DNA from: Tenericutes bacterium HGW-Tenericutes-2
GTDB lineage: Bacteria > Bacillota_I > Bacilli_A > Acholeplasmatales > Acholeplasmataceae
Direction: 5' to 3'
Length of the DNA: 64,000 bases
Assembly: GCA_002839095.1 (NCBI GenBank)
Contig: PGXL01000003.1
Span: 1-64,000, forward strand
Below are positions 60,805-64,000 of the stretch, piece after piece; the first letter of the stretch is position 1, and every line of letters begins with the position of its first letter. The notes under the pieces were generated by a model. The model saw only the letters and a list, made by a program, of their open reading frames with translations. It was not told the origin of the DNA and made no database searches. The translations under genes were made by a program, and so were the position numbers.

Positions 60805-61656
60805 ATGAAATTACCATTTAAGCCAGATTTCAATGGCAAGGTAGTCGTTATCACTGGTGGTGCTGGAGTACTCGGAAGTGATTTTGCAAAGGCGATTGCA
60901 CAGTGTGGCGCTAAGGTAGCAATTCTTGATTTACATGAAGATAAAGCAAAAGAAGTAGCAAATGAAATTGTAAAAGAAGGATTTATTGCTATAGGAGTTA
61001 AAGCGAATGTTTTAGAAAGAGCATCACTTGAACAAGCACATGATGAAGTGGTCAGACAATTAGGCACTTGTGATATTTTAATTAACGGTGCTGGTGGAAA
61101 TCATCCAAAGGCTACAACTTCTGATGAGTTTTTTGATCAAGGAAAAATGGGTAGTGATGGACATAAGAGCTTTTTCGATTTAGATCTAGATTCATTTAAT
61201 TTTGTATTTGGTCTAAATTTTACAGGAACTCTGCTTCCTACTCAAATATTTGCTAAAGACATGATTGATAAAAAAGGATCTGTTATTTTAAATGTGAGCT
61301 CAATGAACGCATTTACTCCATTAACTAAGATTCCTGCATATAGTGCAGCTAAGGCAGCAGTATCAAACTTCACACAATGGTTAGCTGTTTATTTTGCTAA
61401 GAGCAATATTCGTGTCAACGCGATTGCTCCTGGATTCTTTTCAACTCAACAAAATGCTGCATTACTATTTAATGCTGATGGAACACCAACACCTAGAACA
61501 GGTAAGATCTTAAACAATACACCAATGGGACGCTTTGGTGAAGCTCATGAGCTGATTGGAACACTACTATGGCTTTTAGATAACGAATCCTCTGGATTTG
61601 TTACAGGAGTCGTTGTTCCTGTAGATGGTGGATTCTCTGCTTACTCAGGAGTATAG
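60805..61656 (+). CDS. uxuB: SDR-type D-mannonate oxidoreductase (fructuronate reductase)
   Basis: A 283-residue short-chain dehydrogenase with GGAGVLGSDFA at the NAD site and Tyr-x3-Lys as AYSAAKAAV, after NVSSMN. It closely resembles Bacillus YjmF (UxuB), an SDR unlike the long-chain E. coli UxuB, that reduces D-fructuronate to D-mannonate. The insert with GNHPKAT near residue 95 is typical of that subgroup. AGGAGG lies 9 bases before the ATG. It would take the product of UxaE. Confidence 0.85.
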   Translation: MKLPFKPDFNGKVVVITGGAGVLGSDFAKAIAQCGAKVAILDLHEDKAKEVANEIVKEGFIAIGVKANVLERASLEQAHDEVVRQLGTCDILINGAGGNHPKATTSDEFFDQGKMGSDGHKSFFDLDLDSFNFVFGLNFTGTLLPTQIFAKDMIDKKGSVILNVSSMNAFTPLTKIPAYSAAKAAVSNFTQWLAVYFAKSNIRVNAIAPGFFSTQQNAALLFNADGTPTPRTGKILNNTPMGRFGEAHELIGTLLWLLDNESSGFVTGVVVPVDGGFSAYSGV

Positions 61657-61665
61657 GAGGATTAA

Positions 61666-62934
61666 ATGAAAGAAATTTATCTAACGGAAACAAAGCCTGA
61701 AGGATTATCATTAGAAGAAATTAAAAAAGCTATTAAGGATTCTCTTGAGGGTAAAAAATATAAGAAAGTACTTTTAGTACCTCCAGATTTTACTAGATTT
61801 TATTCAAACGCTGGAGTGATTACCAATACCTATTATCATTTATTAAAGGATACAGCAGTCGTTGATATTCTTCCTGCACTTGGAACGCATGTTGCGATGA
61901 CAAAAGAAGAATGTGAAGAGATGTTTGGTGATATTCCATTCGAGAAATTCATTTACCATAATTGGAGAAATGATGTCGTTAAAATTGGTGAGGCACCAAA
62001 AGAATTTTTACTTGATATTTCTGAGGGTCTATGGGATGAACCAGTTAACTTTGAAATCAATAAGTTAATTATGGATGAATCCTATGATTTAATCATATCG
62101 ATTGGTCAAATCATACCTCATGAAGTAGTAGGTATAGCTAACCATTCAAAGAATCTATTTGTCGGCTGTGGTGGAAAAGATATTATTAACTCCTCGCATA
62201 TGCTAGGTGCTGTTTACGGAATGGAACGCATGATGGGTAAGGATCATACACCCGTGCGTAAGGTCTTAGATTACGGTATGGAGCACTTTTTAAACAATCG
62301 CCCTATTATGTTTGTCTTAACTGTAACAACAGCTCCAGGAGGAAATACACTGACTCACGGACTTTATATAGGAAGTTCTAGAAAAGGATTTGAGCTTGGT
62401 ATTGTCAAGGCACAAGAAAAGAACCTAATCTTTTTAGATCGCGGTATTAAAAAATGTGTTGTCTATTTAGAGCCAAAGGAATTTAAGAGTACTTGGCTTG
62501 GTAATAAAGCGGTTTACCGTACACGCATGGCAATTGAAGATGGTGGTGAATTATTAATTTTAGCACCTGGCATCAATAAGTTCGGTGAAGATCCATATAA
62601 CGATGAGTTGATTAGAAAATATGGATATCAGGGTAGACTAAAAGTACTTGAAATGTTTAAGCATGATGAAATATTAAAGAAGAATATGAGTATTTCAGCA
62701 CATCTAATTCATGGTTCATCTGATGGAAGATTCTCAGTAACCTATGCAGTAAAAAATATAACACAAAAAGAGGTTGAAGGTGTTTATTTCAATGCTGCAG
62801 ATTATGATCAGATGGCAAAAAGGTATAACCCTGAAAAGCTTAAGGCTGGATGGAATATCATGCCTGATGGTGAAGAAATATTTTACATTCCAAATCCTGC
62901 ATTAGGACTTTGGATCGATAAAAATAGATTTTAA
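61666..62934 (+). CDS. LarA-family nickel-pincer racemase/epimerase (candidate mannonate-gluconate epimerase)
   Basis: A 422-residue LarA-superfamily protein. The catalytic pattern of lactate racemase is retained: His75 in ALGTHVAMT, His152 in PHEVVG, Lys171 in GCGGKD (the expected cofactor-linked lysine) and His178. LarA uses a nickel-pincer nucleotide and hydride transfer to invert 2-hydroxyacids. LarB, LarC and LarE, which make the cofactor, are not in the window. Position after the mannonate-forming SDR and with gnd suggests C2 epimerisation of D-mannonate to D-gluconate. Lactate racemization is unlikely in this operon. GGAGG lies 6 bases before the ATG. Confidence 0.82.
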   Translation: MKEIYLTETKPEGLSLEEIKKAIKDSLEGKKYKKVLLVPPDFTRFYSNAGVITNTYYHLLKDTAVVDILPALGTHVAMTKEECEEMFGDIPFEKFIYHNWRNDVVKIGEAPKEFLLDISEGLWDEPVNFEINKLIMDESYDLIISIGQIIPHEVVGIANHSKNLFVGCGGKDIINSSHMLGAVYGMERMMGKDHTPVRKVLDYGMEHFLNNRPIMFVLTVTTAPGGNTLTHGLYIGSSRKGFELGIVKAQEKNLIFLDRGIKKCVVYLEPKEFKSTWLGNKAVYRTRMAIEDGGELLILAPGINKFGEDPYNDELIRKYGYQGRLKVLEMFKHDEILKKNMSISAHLIHGSSDGRFSVTYAVKNITQKEVEGVYFNAADYDQMAKRYNPEKLKAGWNIMPDGEEIFYIPNPALGLWIDKNRF

Positions 62935-62947
62935 ATTGCATGTTGAA

Positions 62948-62986
62948 AAGCATTCGCTTTCAAAAAAGCGAGTGCTTATATTTTGT
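62948..62986 (+). terminator. Terminator of the uronate operon
   Basis: AAGCATTCGCTTT pairs with AAAGCGAGTGCTT. The following T-tract is weak, so read-through into the ECF gene is possible. Confidence 0.65.
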
Positions 62987-63019
62987 AAAACAAAAAGAAA
63001 GAGATGGCAACATTTGACT

Positions 63020-63562
63020 ATGAAAGAATCACAAAATAGAAAAGAAATCAGACATATGATTTTAGCAAGTTTCTTTATTGCATTAGGAATTGTTTTACCC
63101 TTTATCACCGGAAATATTCAAATACTTGGATCCAGATTTTTACCAATGCATATTCCAGTTCTTTTTGCAGGCATCATTCTAGGCTGGAAATATGGTTTGC
63201 TTGTTGGTATTATAACCCCTTTACTACGCGCAATAACTATAGGTATGCCACCATTATTTCCTGTAGCACTTGTGATGGCTTTTGAGCTTGGAACCTATGG
63301 TTTACTCATTGGATTATTTTATAAATTACTACCAAAAAAGGTTGTCTACGTGTTCTTATCTTTGATACTTTCGATGATAGGTGGTAGAATGATATGGGGA
63401 CTTGCTGCATTTTTAATCTATCCGCTTGCAGGTTTCAACTTCAATTTTCAAATCTTTTTAGCTGGAGCATTTATCAATGCCGTCCCTGGAATTATCCTGC
63501 AGCTTATACTAATCCCAACATTATTTATTGGGCTAAAAAAGGCTGACATTATTACTGAGTAA
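63020..63562 (+). CDS. ECF transporter S-component
   Basis: A 180-residue membrane protein with about six segments, the size of an energy-coupling-factor substrate-binding subunit. LPMHIPVLFAGIILGWKYG and ITPLLRAITIGMPPLFPVALVMAFEL are the signatures of this group, similar to S-components for pantothenate and related vitamins. The substrate is not decided. The start at 63020 lacks a strong ribosome site. A P-loop kinase starts 10 bases downstream, which suggests uptake followed by phosphorylation. Confidence 0.83.
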   Translation: MKESQNRKEIRHMILASFFIALGIVLPFITGNIQILGSRFLPMHIPVLFAGIILGWKYGLLVGIITPLLRAITIGMPPLFPVALVMAFELGTYGLLIGLFYKLLPKKVVYVFLSLILSMIGGRMIWGLAAFLIYPLAGFNFNFQIFLAGAFINAVPGIILQLILIPTLFIGLKKADIITE

Positions 63563-63572
63563 GGAGTAAATA

Positions 63573-64000
63573 ATGATTAAAGAAAATGATAAAAACCAAT
63601 TCTTTCAAATTGAAGAAGGGTTTTCTTTGGATAGTCTATATATAGGTTCAATTCAGACCATCAATCATTTTTTAGTCATCGTTGAACTTAAGAATAGTGG
63701 ATCCTATTGGATATCTAGTAATACAATAGAAAAACTTGTCAGTATTTTAGATAAGGAGTATAAACCAAAGAAAAAAACAAATTATTTATTGACGTCATAC
63801 TTCATTATGAAAAGGGATTTAGTTGGTAAACTCTTTGTATTAAGTGCGATTGATACACTACTGATGAAAGAGAATAAGGTAAATATTGCTATTGATGGTA
63901 ATGCTTCATCAGGAAAAACTACATTTAGTAAGCAGCTTGAGCAATTTTATGACTGCAATGTATTTCATATGGATAATTACTTTCAAAAGCCTAAAGTGAA
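63573..64000 (+). CDS. Uridine-kinase-like P-loop kinase (cut by window end)
   Basis: At least 142 residues of a protein that continues past the window. AAGGAG lies 5 bases before the ATG. The first 105 residues are unlike a plain uridine kinase and may be an added domain. The P-loop GNASSGKTT follows strand VNIAID, and HMDNYFQ is the conserved acceptor-side motif of uridine kinases and phosphoribulokinases. It is coupled to the ECF S-component gene. The phosphorylated substrate may be the imported vitamin or a nucleoside. Confidence 0.75.
   Translation, partial: MIKENDKNQFFQIEEGFSLDSLYIGSIQTINHFLVIVELKNSGSYWISSNTIEKLVSILDKEYKPKKKTNYLLTSYFIMKRDLVGKLFVLSAIDTLLMKENKVNIAIDGNASSGKTTFSKQLEQFYDCNVFHMDNYFQKPKV

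Noticed and set aside
61666-62934. Lactate racemase (LarA proper)
   Set aside because: The fold and catalytic residues match, but the operon is for uronates and contains no lactate genes.
1-64000. Mycoplasma genetic code with TGA as tryptophan
   Set aside because: Several genes (fabF, nfnA, nfnB, cyclase, DUF1295) end at TGA exactly where the family ends or the next gene begins.
1-64000. CRISPR array, prophage or toxin-antitoxin module
   Set aside because: No regularly spaced repeats, phage structural genes or paired small toxin-antitoxin genes were seen. The only mobile DNA is the IS3 end at 1-99.

Overview
The window is a compact, AT-rich bacterial chromosome segment. Almost all genes lie on the + strand, many overlap by 1-26 bases, and short rho-independent terminators separate the transcription units. 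TGA is a normal stop: it ends the fabF, nfnA, nfnB, cyclase and DUF1295 genes, so the code is table 11 and not the Mycoplasma code. Gene content and style (acc-fab-birA-bioY cluster, FabV, YbiT-type ABC-F, DegV, DUF1015-serC-serA, TrkA/TrkH, NfnAB, ECF S-components, no peptidoglycan or flagellar genes in view) suggest a fermentative low-GC Bacillota or Mollicutes-type organism, perhaps Acholeplasma/Izemoplasma-like. That placement is inference.

Layout. 1-99: right end of an IS3-family element. 0.2-6.9 kb: acetyltransferases, a PnuC-type vitamin transporter behind a structured leader, an ice-binding-like (DUF3494) lipoprotein, a gamma-carbonic-anhydrase-like protein, a YbiT-type ABC-F ATPase with a decayed second site, and a guanylate-kinase-like protein. 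7.1-11.5 kb: FabV enoyl reductase, a 32-residue small ORF coupled to a long nitronate-monooxygenase-family protein, a diguanylate cyclase and a CopZ-like metallochaperone. 11.6-14.7 kb: MFS transporter, membrane GDPD and a lipoprotein. 14.8-18.5 kb: serine operon (DUF1015, serC, serA) with a cre-like box inside its promoter. 18.6-23.8 kb: DegV, GH105 hydrolase, AhpD-like protein, gamma-glutamyltransferase and small membrane proteins. 23.9-28.9 kb: one long operon with AlkA, a short-type 6-phosphogluconate dehydrogenase, Zwf, a cyclase-family hydrolase, GNAT and a 2-hydroxyacid dehydrogenase.

28.9-38.1 kb: one fatty-acid and biotin operon, accB-accC-accD-accA-fabH-fabD-fabG-fabF-fabZ-birA-bioY, behind a strong promoter and a long leader. 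It has no acpP and no enoyl reductase; the latter role probably falls to FabV at 7.1 kb. 39.05-43.1 kb: a consensus promoter, a crcB-motif (fluoride) riboswitch with an overlapping terminator, a CPA-type antiporter, then a two-TrkA plus TrkH potassium system. 43.2-47.4 kb: LytTR regulator, membrane-anchored beta-propeller protein and CotH-kinase-like lipoprotein. 47.5-53.8 kb: YumC-type ferredoxin-NADP reductase, small conserved proteins, tRNA-Val(GAC), rhodanese, sugar O-acetyltransferase, a DUF2161-like protein and electron-bifurcating NfnAB. 54-56.5 kb: a sensor with both GGDEF and HD-GYP domains.

56.5-62.9 kb: a catabolite-controlled hexuronate operon of UxaE epimerase, PfkB sugar kinase, full-length 6-phosphogluconate dehydrogenase, SDR mannonate oxidoreductase and a LarA-family nickel-type epimerase. 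Read together, these genes suggest hexuronate -> fructuronate -> mannonate -> gluconate -> 6-phosphogluconate -> ribulose-5-phosphate, bypassing the 2-keto-3-deoxygluconate route. The GH105 hydrolase at 20 kb could feed it from pectin. 63.0-64.0 kb: an ECF S-component and the start of a uridine-kinase-like P-loop kinase cut by the window edge. The two most notable items are the fluoride-riboswitch/antiporter unit and the LarA-containing uronate operon.
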